Positions 1 to 14,543 are shown, counted from the first letter of the stretch. The stretch: DNA of 64,000 nucleotides from Mesocentrotus franciscanus (GCA_037976565.1 CP137682.1:21628800-21692799), one strand, 5' to 3'. Notes: generated by a model not told the origin, from the letters alone. Made by a program: numbers and translations.

Positions 1-11
1 TTTACTTTTAC

Positions 12-118
12 CATGCACCCGACCATTCTGGTAAGGTCCGTGATGAAAATGTCCTTACCCTCGATATGTGAAGGCAAGGTGGAGTATTTTAAACCGCCAA
101 TCAACAGTGCAGGAACAC
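12..118 (-). CDS. Possible exon at the left window edge, unidentified
   Basis: The minus strand has an open stretch of 35 codons (phase 1 in, phase 0 out) bounded by an AG at 119-120 and a GT at 10-11. It reads VPALLIGGLKYSTLP and continues with mixed, protein-like composition. The upstream flank on this strand is A-rich rather than pyrimidine-rich, so the acceptor is poor. The opposite strand is also open (MHPTILVRSVMKMS...). I do not recognise the product; it could be chance or a fragment of a repeat. Confidence 0.2.
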
Positions 119-119
119 C

Positions 120-381
120 TGGTGTTGTTTTCTCTTTATATTTAAATTTTTATTTTATTTTCTTCTTCTTCATGCTTGCTTTTAGATCTAGATGCATTTT
201 TGTCATGCGATGTCGCCTTATACAAATACAAGTGGAATTTTCATTATTCTTACATTGTGTTCTCCACAAATCTCTCATGTTACATGATTTGTAAGACAAG
301 TTTGTTACGTTACTTTTGTTTTCAAATAGGTCATCTGAGCAGCAGCAAACCATTTTGGGGGCCAATTTGGGACTCTCCTGA
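120..381. other. Stretch with nothing recognised
   Basis: T-rich sequence between the edge candidate and a reverse-transcriptase remnant. No feature seen. Confidence 0.4.
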
Positions 382-700
382 TTATAGGGAATGCTGGTAT
401 GGCCAGCTGTCACCAAATATGTTTTGATACCTGAAGTGGCTGTATATCCCGAAAGCTTTGGACACAATATAATTATGAACATGGTTTGACCATGACAAAT
501 CTCTTGAAAGAACAAGGCCGATATAAGGGTACGAATCGACTACAATGTTATTAACATGGTAAGAATCTATACGATCGGTTTTTCGAGACCTTGTATTAAT
601 ATGCATTATTTAATATTTCAGAGAGTCGAGTTCCATGTAATTGTCTCTGCACCATGCAGCAGATGATAGAGTTGAGATCTGATTGGAGGACTGATTAGGT
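382..700 (-). mobile_element. Reverse-transcriptase remnant of a LINE-type retrotransposon
   Basis: Read on the minus strand, 606-382 encodes a peptide containing YIGLVLSRDLSWSNHVHNYI followed by SKAFGIYSHFR. This is the 'LGV.L..DLSW..HI' block found just C-terminal to the palm in CR1/Jockey-like reverse transcriptases. A second piece in another frame (about 695-610) resembles the preceding 'LQ.DL..I..W' block. The frames are broken and there is no catalytic core, so this is a dead fragment. Clade is not resolved. Confidence 0.55.
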
Positions 701-1040
701 GTCACTTTAACTGGATTGTAAACTTTGTCTCGCGGGGAAAAAAACTTGATTGGTGAGCTTTTGTGTTTTGTTATTTCAGTTACATAATCTCGACAGGGAA
801 ACGAAGAATTGAAATTTAAACAACACTTTATATCATAAATTGGTATATATATTTTGTTGGTGGAACTACTTCATAAAAGGAAGTTACAGGTTTGTAATTT
901 GATATTATAGGACAATTCGAATACCAATTACATGTACATGTAAACACTATCCATATATTGCAGAATGCACTCCATTATAGGTAGGCCTGTCCAAGTGTAC
1001 TACCTAAAGAAATCAATTCGGATTTTGTACTATGTAATTG
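700..1040. other. Stretch with nothing recognised
   Basis: AT-rich non-coding sequence between the RT remnant and the 1.1-kb foldback. Confidence 0.4.
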
Positions 1041-2131
1041 TAGGGCTTAAGCTAAACACCCGGGTCGCGACTCGGGTCACGGCTCGCTGGGCCAATTTGT
1101 TTAATGGTGTCTTCAAATCGGCTTTATAATGGGATTTTTTATATATATTTTTTTTTATTCCATCATGTAATCATTACGATATTCTTTGTTGGTTTCCCCC
1201 ATCATCTTATGTTTTCTTATGCCATTTTTTTAATCGTTCTTCTACATCTTTGATTCTTTCTCTCCCTTCATTTCCCCCCTTCATTCTTCTTTTCTTCTAG
1301 GCCTACAATGTAATTCTTTATTTTCTGCAATTCATCTTCCCCATCTTTATGTTAATTGTTAATTCTTCTGGTGCATTCCAAAATTTTGACGGCCTTTAAT
1401 ATACTCCGTTTCTGTATTTCTCTCTTTTCCCCTGTCTTCTATAATTTGTTCTGTGTTTCCCACAATTCATCTTCTCTTTCTATATTTCCATCATTCCTTG
1501 TAATTTCCATCCTATTAAGTTTTATTCCTCACTTTATTTTCATGTCAGTCTTTTAAAAATATTCATCCTACATTTTATTCTATCCCTTTAATTTCCCTTC
1601 TCTTTTTTCTATCATTAAATTCTTGATTTTCTCCACTCTCTTTTTCTTTCTATCTTTATCACTGTTAAATCTGGCCAATGAATTCTTTCAATTCCTTTTT
1701 TATATATTTTTCCTTTGTATTCCTCTCTTGGTAGATATTAATTTCTCACAATTCATCTTCTCAATCTTTCCATTCTTCATTTCATTTCATTCATTAATAG
1801 GCCTATCATATGCCCTTGTAGTATTACACTTTCTCCAAAATCCACTTTATCCACCTAGTATTTTGTCTTTCCTAATGTCAGCCTTAATTCTTGTCTTCTT
1901 ATTTGTCTATCATTAAAAAAAAAACAATCACAACTTCCAACTTCTTTTTAAAGTAAATTTCCCCCACGCACCCCCATTGAAAAATGGTTAAAAACAGTTG
2001 CTAATTTAAGATAAGAATTTCCCAGCGTGTAGGGCCGATTTGAAGACACCACCATTAACAAAAAATTGGCCCAGCTAGCCGTGACCCGGGTTTTCCAGCG
2101 CGCCGCGACCCGAGTGTTTAGGATAAGCCTA
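1041..2131. mobile_element. 1.1-kb non-autonomous transposon with about 90-bp terminal inverted repeats
   Basis: The left end (1041-1127) and right end (2030-2131) are imperfect inverted copies. AAACACCCGGGTCGCGACTC on the left answers the complement of the right-hand CGCGACCCGAGTGTTTA, and TTAATGGTGTCTTCAAATCG answers GATTTGAAGACACCACCATT. The interior (1180-1920) is pyrimidine-rich low complexity with no coding capacity. The long arms and empty middle indicate a MITE or foldback element. Superfamily is not assigned because no clear target duplication is visible. Confidence 0.7.
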
Positions 2132-5100
2132 ATTGGGCTAATTGTAGTGTTCGCATGTTCTAAAACGTGACCCACAACGCTATTAAAATGTTTTCTATTA
2201 AAGGTCCTATGTCCCATTTGCAGGCCAAACAAATGAAAAGGTTAAATTCCAACGGCATTTGAAAGACAATACTAATTTAGAACTTCCCTAAACAAAGGGG
2301 GGCTTGAAAATTTTAAGTGGGAAAATAACGATTATTAGTTGTCGAATCGACTTAGGAGCTATAGAGCCAGTAAGTAATAGTCTGATTTTTCAGACCATTG
2401 TACCGAATGGTCGTACGTTTTATGCTGCGCAAAGATTCAATCAGTTTAATTTTGGCCATTACAAGAAGTGGGTTATTGATGTAGACAAATGCTCATGTAC
2501 CCTTTACAGCTCATTTTATGTATGTTATTACCAAAGATGAAAAAGCCAGTCAGTCACTCAATAGTGTCTGACAGTGAAGTCTAGCAAGTAAACGGGTTTC
2601 CTTGCATAATTTGAATATTAGGACACTGCTAACGTTTAAATTTCACAGATAGGACATACATGACATATTCATAATTCCTGCAAATTTCTACAGAATTTGA
2701 TGTTGGCTGCAAAAGGGACATAGTATCTTTAAAGGGTGACTTTTTTCTCCAAAAAGTCTTTCGATCGAGATGTGTGTGTATTGGGTTTTTACAGACGCGT
2801 ATCAATCAGATATGCTTATTTACGTCTGATGGGGACCGACCTTTAACGTCACCATCCGATGTACGCGGGTTTGAATAGATGTGTTTTATGTCATATATGG
2901 ATTATGCAGTTAAATTTTTGTTTGTTGTTATTAAGGTAGTAAATATAGACATTAATTATAGACATAAATTGAGTATAATTTCATGTACATAAGTTGTAAA
3001 CATTTTATTTAAAAAAGATAATTTGTCATTTATAATTGAAGAATGTAGTAAAATGTAACAAGTAATTTTTTGTATATTCAACAGATCAGTGTTTATGGTA
3101 TGGGGATCGGGGGGGGGGGTAGTATCTGCCAAAAAACTTTTGCCCCGCCCCCAACAATTCATCATTACGATACGGTGTGGAAGATGTTTGGGAAACTAAG
3201 CGTGGCTGGAAGAAAAATATGTATTTTCCAACGATTTCCCCCTGTATTTATTACAAATAAACTGATAACTAACTAGCCCTTCAGAAACCTCATCATTATT
3301 CATTTCAATTACAATTCTGCGAAAATTGAAACAATATTGAATCGATCGAGTACAAGCAATTTCAATTTTTAAATAGAGAGTATCATTCTTCAAAACTGCG
3401 TTATGCATGTGCTCCATTTTGGTGATTTGTAAATACCATGGTGCCTTTTAAATTGAAAATCTTTTATGACTTTCCATGATTATATGAAATGTACATTCTG
3501 ATAATGTAACGAAAATCATAATTCTGCTTTCTTTCTTTGTTAATTAATTAATTAAATATCATTCAAATCGCAAAAAAATCAGTGATACGGTCATGTTGCA
3601 AATATAATTTGTGTGACCGGAGAATTGTACTGAGAGATTCTTTCTATTAAAATCGCAAACGGTGTAAAAAGCAACGTCTCTAATCAAAGCTTCAATAATT
3701 AATGAACCGCCATTTTCTTTTCACGCAGTTTAAATGTCCCCCGAGTCGTGCTTCGAGATAACAATATAACCCATTAGAGAAATTTCTAGGTTGTATAGCC
3801 GTTATCGTGGTATACAGGTTCTTATCAAGACCTCTTTGCAAAATATTGAAGACGATAATAGAACATAACCTAAACGTGGTACGTTGAAATGGTCTCCATT
3901 AAGCGACGAGTGCTTTTTTAAATGATAGTTGTGCCTGATAAGTATACAATTTTTCCCTTTCGAGAAGAGACTTTCAAACCGTGAATGGTTTAACGCAGCA
4001 CCGTGGTATCGTTGAAATGGAGAGGAATGGAGTCGTATCAATTTATTCACAGAAACGTGAAATATTGGAGGATGGAAAATATGATGAGCTTTGTTAGAAT
4101 TTCTATACCCCACTAATTGCTCATATATTATATATATTTCAAAATGATCCTATTGAGATAAGAAATGGATAAAGATATATTACCCATAGGGATTCTTTAG
4201 GTGATGAAACTCTTGGTTAACACCATGTCCTTTATCAGAAGAGTTTACATTTTTTGTGACGTTTTTAAATATCTCCGTCGCAGAACTCAAATCGAACATT
4301 TTTAACATTATGTTATGACAAAAGACGAACAAAGCATTATGGCATAAATGGTCTCTCATTCACGATACATAGTACAAAAGTTTGAAGTACTACGTTATCT
4401 TAAGTAATGATACCTTTACCATTATCACAGACGCTTTTCTCAGTGAGGCAACCAACACGATTTCGAATGATTTACTCACTTCATTGAATCCCTGCTTGGA
4501 TCTATTCATCTTCTCGTCCTCCTCCTCCTTATCTAGAGTACGAGATTGTTTAATCTTCGAATACAACCAAATTTTAAACATAAATCCGTTCATATAGAGG
4601 TAAGAACACAATTATAAATCAATTTGCTATACCTTCCGGTGTGGTTGTCCGGATGCGGGTTAGGTAGTCAGGGCTATATAGTTGTCAATATGGGGAAACT
4701 TACAGGTCAACAACAAGAACAACAAGAAAAACTAAATCGTGTAGGGATGGTTGGTACTATTCGAATTTCTTTCAGACCCATTGTTTTTTCAAATAGTCTC
4801 TAGACCTGTTCATATTTATTTAAAGTCTGAAATAACTCTATGAAGTGAAGTCTGAAATATTAAATAAATCTAGCTTTGTTCAAATGATTTATGCCTGACA
4901 CAGATCTGGGAGCACAAACATTGGAATGCCTCTGGGAATACAACATTGTGAAAAAAAAGGAGCACTAGATAAAAGAAACGTTCAATTCACTATCGTCTGT
5001 CAATATATACCTTCCACTTTGTTCGACATGTTCAACGAAGCATGTAGCGATATTTTTTCATTTTGTTTCGAGGTGTAAAGCGCACAATAAAACGCAAACG

Positions 5101-5654
5101 TTGTCTTTTTCTTTGTCAGCCATGAAAACAAATATATCATTTGCGACCTCGTCAGACCCCAAACCTGCCCTATTGGTGGGAAAATAATTCCGGAACGTGA
5201 CGGATCTATAAACTGGACATGGTCATTATTTTCACAATGCCTATATGAGGGAACTGGAAGGACGTTTTAAATTTGTTTTCCATTCTGATCCAGACGTTAT
5301 ACATCATGGATGTTTGATAGTAGATACAATTTGCTCATTTTCGTTTTGCATACAGTAGATACATCTTTATCTAGGTAAGTTAAGGTTCATTCACATTATA
5401 CTTGTGTCATTGGCCGCTATTCATACAAGCGTGTTAAAAAATAGTCCACATTAAAGTGGTTATTAGAGTGGGTAGGTTTAGATCACTGACCTATGGAGCG
5501 AATGAGATCAACAACATAATATCAAAATAATTAAAGTAATATGCAATATGACATAAATTACACCGACCATTTAATTTTTTGTAAAACTCAAGTTTGACTG
5601 ATTATATCTCTCTTGTTATTCTCCTTGAAAATGATACCCTATTTTTATGACTTT
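2132..5654. other. Long stretch without a recognisable gene
   Basis: AT-rich sequence. Only short open frames without family resemblance are present, plus a G-run at 3109-3119. No splice-bounded coding exon could be supported on either strand. Confidence 0.4.
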
Positions 5655-5873
5655 TTAGTCATGGAATGTGTATTACATCAAAATAAGGGACACGCTCAAA
5701 AGAATTATGTTGCAAAATGTACTGCTCTTGCTCGGCTGTGCATTCTTCTTTCTTTGAAGAGTGTAGGGCTGCTACGTAGTGCACTGCATAACAATACTAG
5801 CGCTTACCAGTGCATTTTGCAACATTTTTGTCCCTTATTCTGAAGTACGTACTGCTCATTCCATGGCTGCTAA
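5655..5873. mobile_element. Small foldback MITE
   Basis: The two ends are inverted relatives. TTAGTCATGGAATG near 5655 answers CATTCCATGGCTGCTAA ending at 5873. Further in, AAATAAGGGACA and ATGTTGCAAAATG answer TGTCCCTTATT and CATTTTGCAACAT. The whole element is about 220 bp with no coding capacity. Confidence 0.65.
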
Positions 5874-6467
5874 ATCATAACAATATGATATCATTTAAAA
5901 GAGGAATAAACATACTTCCGCATGATACTAACCAAGATGATAATTGCCCCATGACACGAGAGATATAACCGATCGAACTTAGGTTTCCAGATTTGAATTG
6001 ATGGGTTTACTTTATTCATACGCCAGAAGGACAATCTTGATGGGTAATATCTCAAAAACTATATATAACAAAATCTTATCGATTCGAATAAGATTGAATT
6101 GATTCATTCGTATGTAACTATAAAATAAATTCTTCTATCATTGTTACATAGGTATGGCAAAGAGCTTTTTAACACAAAGTTACACAAAACAATGAGGTAC
6201 ACAAGTATACATGAGTATAATTTGTATACTACTTGCAGGGATTCGCTTACATCTTCCTGCTACTTGTAAACTAAAAAATCAGAAGAAAATGTAAACGCAA
6301 GGCAGGAGAAATGGTACAAACCAAGGAGTTTGATGAAAAACAATACATGAATAAAAATAATGCGAGTGGGAAATGTTAAACAAAATGTGTTTTTGTTATA
6401 AGATGTGTTTTAAAGTCGTCGACAGTATCAGAATGTTCGATATTCATGTGCAGGTTATCGTAACATA

Positions 6468-6771
6468 ATGGGTCAAGAACAATCAACGGAAGTCGTCCTC
6501 TCGTCACTTCCTCGCAAAAAGAGCAGCGTGGTTTCAAACGCGAGTCATCGTGATCGGCACTATAGCCAGAGTGGTCGATCCGGTAGTCGTTCTGGTGGAC
6601 GATCTGGTAGTCAAACCCTTATTGATTTGCTTGAAGACGTCAACGGCGATGTGTCTTGCGTCGACATCGAGAAGTTCGCCTCGTCGTTCAAACCCAGGAA
6701 ATATTCTCACCTCCAGCAGTTCTTTCCGCGCAACCTGTGTAAACTGTGTCACATGATCAGCGATCAGACAG
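6468..6771 (+). CDS. MARCH-like gene, alternative first coding exon A
   Basis: The exon encodes 101 codons plus one base and ends at the donor ACAG|GTGAGA. It begins MGQEQST, has a Ser/Arg/Gly-rich stretch (residues 31-48), and ends with NLCKLCHMISDQTG, whose two cysteines form the first ligand pair of a RING-CH finger. With G2 and S6 the N-terminus fits the N-myristoylation pattern MGxxxS. Spacing to the next ligand pair after splicing is identical to that from exon B. A TTAA-flanked MITE begins 33 bp beyond the donor. Confidence 0.72.
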
Positions 6772-9700
6772 GTGAGATTATCTTTTTTGCATTGTTTCTA
6801 AAGTTAAAGGGAGTGTATCATGACGAGACTATGTGTCTTTCCCGTGGCCCTACTCGGGGCCGGCCAATTGGGTATAAAACGACTACGGACGACGCGACCG
6901 CAGCATTCACGTGCGTGCAACATACGCGAAACCGAAGCGTAAGGAGAACTTCGGTCTGTTTCGCGAACGCTAGCGCGCACTGACCATGTATAGATTAAGT
7001 CGCTGACTACCGTTAATCAAGTCCATTCGTTTACGTGCAGTTGTTCAAAAGAAGACGTAGATGGCGTTAACCATTATTTGCCATGCTACACTCCCTTTAA
7101 TAGATCTATCGTATCTGGGATATTGAGGAGTATAGAAATACATTCTTCTTTTAAACAACTGATTTTTATAATGTTGTATTTTGCTTAAAGAATTTCATCA
7201 TGAAATGCGAAAGACGATCTTTCTACAATATTTAACAGTGAAAAGAATCGGTTCTAGGACAATATTATTACCCCCTGGACAATAATATAACCCCCGGTCA
7301 ATTACCAGCGGGTCAATTACCCCGTGTATTATTATCTCTCGAGTATTTTCAGGGTGGACTTCCCCTTTAATGAACAGGTGTTATTTTCGGGGGTGATTGT
7401 CCAGGGGGTAGTTGTCCTGATACGAAAAGAATTGATTGTGCAAGTTGACTGGCAACAATAAAAAAAATAAAAATAAATAAAGGGTACAACATTACTAAAA
7501 TTTGCTGTTGAGCAGAAATAGCAGGTCATCCCTTAAAAAGAAAAGAATACAATTTTGGACTTGTATGATGAATGTTGCCAATGCAAGTTGGTGATGTTAT
7601 TACGGTCGACCCACAATGTGTGTAAGCAAGGTATTGGATGAAACTTTGAGATCAAAGAGTGAATATTGTCAAAGCCCTTCAATGTTCTTAGCTCTGAACA
7701 AAATATTGTAGCTCTGGGAGTGTTTCACAAAGACTAAGATCGACTTTAAGTTGGACTTAAATATGGCAGACCATTCATGCCACTGATTGCTTTCACCATT
7801 TACTGGCATTAGTCTCTCAAGGGACGTACAAATCATGGTCACAAATCTACAGAATTTACATTTTTTGATAGTTCATTATTGAAGGAAAAAATATTATCTA
7901 AAGATCATAATTGAGAGACCAATGGTGAGAGCAACTAGTGGCATGAATGGCCTGCCATATTTAAGTCCAACTTAAAGTCGATCTTCGTCTTTGTGAACCC
8001 CCCCCCGGTCTTGTACTTTTTGAATAATACTGAATGATGTTGTCTAGAAGCTCTTGCATGTCTTGGTAAGCCAAGTTGAGGCAATGTTTATCCTCATCAT
8101 CTGTCAATTTGAGTTTCGCCATGTCCATGCTCTTTATGTTTTGAGATATTTTTTTCTTCTTGTTGTTTGGGGAGGTTTGTCTTTAAATGATATAGGCCTA
8201 CAGGTAATTTTAAGATTTGAGGGATGGACTCCTTTCAAAGTAGATAGTCAGTTTGATGAGTTTAGTGTGTAGTTATGGACTACAATGTAAAGTAATTTGT
8301 ATTGTCGCTTGCTTGTTTGTTTGGTTGGCTTTTGTTCATTTTTTTTAGGGGGTTAGTTTTTTGTTGCTTTTTTTTTTTAGGGGGTTAGTTTTTGTTATCA
8401 TCATATTATTAAATTGATGTGACCCGAAGCGGAAGGTTAGATTTTCCGCTTCATTTCATTCTCATGGCTTTTAGCCTTTAGATACAAAAAAGTGACATCC
8501 TGCTCTCTCGCTCTCATCTTTTCTCTTTCTCATTCTCATTCTCCCCTTTCTCTTCCATCTCTCTCTCTCTCTCTCTCATTCTCTATCATTCTCTTATATC
8601 TCTTTCTCCCTCACCCCTCTCTCTCTCAACGCACACACACACACACACACACACGCATACACAATACACCCCACAACGCCCACATACACACATACACTAA
8701 CTACCTGCCTTTCACTCGCCTATCTCCACCTCTTTCTCGTTTTCCCTATTCTTTCCTCACTCCCTCTCGGTTTTATATCGCTCTCAACCTCCACCCCCTC
8801 CACTCTCTTCCCCTCTCCCATTCGTCACTCTCCTTTACTTGCTCTTCTTGGGTTATTTCTCATTTCCCAGCTCTCTCCCTCCTTCTCTCTAACGCTCTCT
8901 TTGTTTTCCTCCACCCCCTCACTCTCTCTCTCCCTCTCTCTCATGTTTCTCTCCCCTCTTGCTTCCGTGTGTGTGTGTGTGTGTCCCTCTTTAGCTGTGG
9001 ACAGCATTGACCATATATTTGAATGGCTCCCTCTCCGGTGCCTTAATCGCTTGATTTTTTTTTTAACCAGCTTTCCATGATGTATGGCTTTCAATGTCTA
9101 CTTGTTGATTGAGGGTGAGTCACATTTTTCGAGTGGTGCCGTTAAAGGGCGGGCCCAAGACAAACTATAATCATAATATCTAATTGGCACATATCTGTAT
9201 AACTATAAACCAAATCGTCATTATCACGGAGGTTCCAACTCAAACGGACGAGGAAGAGAGAGAGAGAGAGAGAGAAATGCTTGACACATCATATAGGCCT
9301 AATGGATTTAAAAATGAGTACCCATTACAAATTTTTAAAAAAGCTGTTCTTTGTCTACATTTGATGTACATGCTGTACATTCTGTTTCTAGAAGAAAGGA
9401 AACGTTCAGAGATCTTAAAGTACAAGTACACTTCAAAAATAACTTATTTTCAATAGAAGCAGAAAAATCAGACAAACCGATCAAAAAAAGTTTGAGCAAA
9501 ATCGGATAACTAATAAGAAAGATATGAATTTTTGAAAAAGTATGTAAAACTATGGAACAATTGAAATCACTACACAAATTGCCAATTTGGTTATCAGTTT
9601 GTGACGTCATGTCCTCACTATTTATCAATTGCTTTTTTTATCCCCCAAAGCTTGATTTCCCCATATGCTTTTGCCCAGGTTATATGATTGGTATCATATT

Positions 9701-12700
9701 GCGTGCATGACATTTCACAAAATCTTTTATGAATTTTGAAGAATTGATACTATTTTCTGAATATTGTATATTCATAATTATTGGATTTTATATAAATAGT
9801 TTATCAAAATTCAAATTTTTCATGATTTATCTGGAAAAAAAATTACTCTACATTAGTTCATCAACCCAAAAACATATTACTATCAATCTGACTTGGATGC
9901 TGGTGTGAAGAAATAAGATTCTTAGGGGGAAAATAGGAAATTTATATTATCAATATAAAGAAAATAATTAGTGGATAGTGAGGACATGACGTCACAGACT
10001 CATGAGTGAGTTGCCAATTTGTCTAGTGATTTTCAAAGTTTTTCATGTCATTAAAAATTCATAACTTTCTTATTAGTTATCCGATTTTGCTCAAACTTTT
10101 TTGGTTTGTCTGATTTGTCTGCTTCTATTGAAAGTAAGTAATTTTTGGAATGAACTTGCCCTTTAAGGACAAAAATTAACATTTACATACAAGCGTTGTT
10201 TTCCAAAGATGGCAGAGTAAGCCTAAATCAACGATCGATGTACGTCAGGTTAATTCGCAGTTAACCCATTGGCTAATGATAGCCTTATATTCCCCATAGG
10301 ATAAATACAGAAACCTCTCTTGGGGGGTGTTTCACAAAGACTAAGATCGACTTTAAGTTGGACTTAACTATGGCAGGCCGTTCATGCCACTGTTTGTTCT
10401 CACCATTTACTGGTATTGGTCTCTCAAGGGACATACAAATCATGTCACAAATCTACAGAATTTACATTTTTTGATAATTCATTATTGAAGGAAAAAATAT
10501 TTTCTAAGGATCATAATGGTGAGAGCAAACAGTGGCAGCACGGGCTGTCATAGTTAAGTCAATCTTATTCTTTGTGAAACACTCCCCTTTTCTAGTATGC
10601 AATGGGTTAAGCTAGAGATATCTTAGACGTGTTGAGGTGCCGTGGTCTAGTCTAGCGGATACGTCACCGGACAGTGGATCACATGGTTCGTAGTTCGAGC
10701 CCCGCCGCTGTACCATTGTCCTTTAGCAAGACATCAATCTGCATTTGCCCCTCTTCACCCAGGTGATGTAAATTGGTACCCCATAGGAAGAAATTCCACG
10801 AATGCCAGAGCGCTTTGTCGGGTCGCTCGGCTCATGGCTGGATAATAAAGGTACAGCGATTAGAAACATTAGTATCAGCGCTATATAAATGTTATTATAT
10901 GCCACATATTGTTAAGCTGCATACTATTGGTTTAGATTTCTTCAGAAGAATTGGTTAATCTGAGATTTGTTCAGGTCTCAAGCTAATTCTTTTTATCAAA
11001 AAAGTACACTCATCTTCCTCGCAGGACTAGGAGATATCCCTTCAGTGTTCACACCTCAATATTCTGATCAAGTTGGGATATTCAGGTTAATAATAAACCA
11101 GTGCAAACACATCCAGTACGTATAGAATTCCTTTAGTATGTATGGTCAAATGATTTACAAGAATAGGCATGACGAGCATAATAGTGGCAGTGGGTTGAGA
11201 TCGGAGGACCCCGGACTGAATAGGCTAAAAATCACATCAACTATAATAACAGAGCTATAGTGTGATGGCCCTACAGTCCATGTTACATGTATCGCTCCAT
11301 CGCGCACTGTTGTGTATACAAAGAAGCCTTAGGAAGTCCCTGGTTCGATTCCTGTCTGTGCGCCAGATTCTGTTTGGAGGGAAATAAGACAACTACTGTA
11401 CCTCATTTACCATCTTCCCCGGTAAACTACCCCATACAGGACAATTACCTCCGGAAAACTACCCCTCAGACGACACCACCTCGGACAACTAATACATAGC
11501 TATTTATTTAACAGAAAACAATTTGTTTATATAGATGGTGTTAACTCCACTCACTGGAGGGGTTCCGCAAGGGTCAATTTTAGGCCCATTAGTTTTTCTA
11601 TTATATGTTAATGACATTCAATACGTAAGCCCAAAACTTTGCCCAATCATATTTGCAGATGACACAAACCTCTTCGTGTCAGGTAAAAACATCAATGAAA
11701 TATTAACCATAATTACTACAGAACTACCAAAAATTGAGTTGTGGTTTTTGGCTAACAAATTACTTATAAATTCCAAAAAAACTAATTATATGATATTTAA
11801 GCAGAAAAACAAAAAAACTTTCAGAGCAAATCTGTGACATTATAATTAATAACTATAATATATTACAAGATTCTAATACTGTATTTCTTGGGGTGACACT
11901 TGATGAAAATCTCACTTGGGCTCCACACATCAATAATACCCGGAGAGGATTTCATGTGCGATAGGTGTACTATATAGAATAAGACACTTTATTCCTCTGA
12001 ATATATTGATTAATATCTATAATGCTATCATTCTTCCTCATCTGTCCTATTGTACTTTGATATGGGGACATTGTGCGAAAACTCTACTGAATCAAGTTTA
12101 TGTTTTACAGAAAAGAGCACTATACGTGCAGTTACAAACTCTCACCCCGATCCCTCTGAACCGCTTTTTAGGAAATTAAATGTACTTACCCTATTTCAAA
12201 TACATGAATTGCAAGTTGGATCATTTATGTTTATGTACAATAAAAATATGTTACCTTCTATTTTCGATAATATGTTCAAAATGACAAAGGATGTTCATCC
12301 ACATTACACAAGACATGCTAATGATTTATATATTCCATTGTTAAAATGTTAACATAATTATTATTGGTGGACTATTATTTTCATCGTAAGAATGCGGAGA
12401 CGCATATAATTATTAACACACAAACGTAAACTGAGGCATTCATTTCTATTTGGATAAGTTACGTTAAATGGCCCAAATTGTCCTCTCAAGAATGCGCTTT
12501 ACAGCTCAATCTCAGTCCCAGTCCCGATTCCTATTGTATTGTAAGCTCCAACTATACAAACGTTACACTCGAGTGAGTTTTGAAAGGCTTTTCAACGGAT
12601 TTTACCCGTGTAGATTCACATAGACATACCAATGCGCGGGGGGTTATATCATGTTATACGTGAAGAGACACATTATCGACTTCATTTTGGGGTAGTTATC

Positions 12701-14543
12701 CTAACAATGATTATTGCTGATGTAGCACTTGTTTTGTATCAAGTTGGGAACACCTTATGAATGCCAAGTTCGTATGAGCGATTCTTATGGGAGAATGAAC
12801 ACCACGAATACGGTGTATCCTGAGTACCAGCGCCAACACAACGATTATAAAAAATGTCGTCAAATTGAAGTCGCCGAGCGAAACGCAAGAGACGATAATT
12901 GTCGAATCGGTGTATCGGTACACCTATATAGATGACCTGTGATTTATTGGAATTTTGTTTCAGTTTGTTATCTAAGGAAAGCTGGTCCTAAGACAGTTCA
13001 GAGACTGAGGATAGGCGTACGAGATTGGAATCCAAGCGAGACAAGCTAGTATAGAAATGGGTGGTAAAGGAGTGAAAAGCTCGGCGACGTCACAGAAAGC
13101 CTTCGACAATCGTGCGTTTGAAGGCGACAGCGGTGTTGACAGTCATGATGGGGAGAATGGGATCTCTGAAACTCTCTCTCCACGAATCAAGAATTTCGAA
13201 AAGTATACGTACCCGAACGTGTGTTCATACTGCAAAAGCATATGGGTTAGCAAAGGTGAGATAATAATTATGGGCAAGTGACAAATTGTGGATAGAACGG
13301 TATTTTTGTTTTGTTGTTGTTGTTATTGTTGTTGTTATATTGTTCTTTTTCTGTTTCTATTTTCCTTTCTTCTTCTATATCTTCTTCTTCTTCTACTTAT
13401 TCCTCATCTTCCTCTTCATCTTCTCTCCTCCTCGTCGTCGTCCACCTCCTTCTACTTCCTTTTCACATTCTTCCTCTGTCTTATCTCTCCGTTGATGCTC
13501 ACAATCACACGAGTTATATACGATGACCACTCTCTTGTCGTGCATTGGCCTTCCATAAAATACAGTTTAAGTATGTGTTTCTCAGTTCCTCGCATTTCCC
13601 TTTTCTTGAAAGGTTATATATATAAGGAATTTAGCTAAACGTCTACATACATTCAAATTCATACATATATACTTATCAAATTACAGATACATCAAACATA
13701 ATACAAAAATCAACAAATGAGTAACAATAATAGGATAGCAACATAAAGGGTAACAAATATTGAAACGAAACGAAACGTAATTATACCGTTCATTTTTCAA
13801 AAAATTAAATTAGTTTAAGATTATACCATTGTTTTACGTTATCGTTATTTTAAAATATAGAAATATGACTTATACATTTACGATACATTTACTTTGATTA
13901 CAAGAACAGATTAATGCATTAATATGATTTAAGTTATCTGACCTTATATGGACTGCAAAATTATGGTTAGAATGTCAAAACACGTCTCTGTTGGCATCCC
14001 CCTTTTTCCCCCTTCCCCCTTTTTTCTCCTACTTGTAGTTCCTTTTTGTAGTTACGAATTTGTTAATTTAATTACTCGTTATTCCTCACTATAATTTGAA
14101 GGGTCCACAATTGTAGGCAAGCATTGCTTTTTAGTGGAACCCTCTTTTTTCAATATGTATTCCTAAATTGTTGTAAATGATTACAATTGATTTGTAATGT
14201 TTTGTTGGAAACAGATATAAAATTGAATTGAATTGAAAAACACAATACCGAACGTCAATATTATCTTAAATGCATTTTATTGTAAAGGATGAAAAAAGAG
14301 TTTTCGCGACCAAGGTCAAATTCATGCATGAGTTGATGTTGACAAAATAGAGACTTTTAGATTTGCACGTCGACGTAGTGGACTGCGACGTGTGCCATTC
14401 TTTCAAGGCACTGGCCCGTGCCCGGCCGTGCCTTAAAAGGACGCCACATTACCTTAAAAGGATGTCACCGTGGCAGTCCACGTTCTCGTCGTGTAAAATC
14501 TAAAAGTCCCTAATCTCTTGTGGTTATTACCTGCAAATTTGTA

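Noticed and set aside
8492..9010. 172-codon open frame rich in Ser, Leu, His and Pro
   Set aside because: Entirely within CT- and CA-repeat sequence; no start context, domain or splice logic.
11287..11350. Possible functional tRNA gene
   Set aside because: Good B box, but no A box or D arm and too short for a full cloverleaf.
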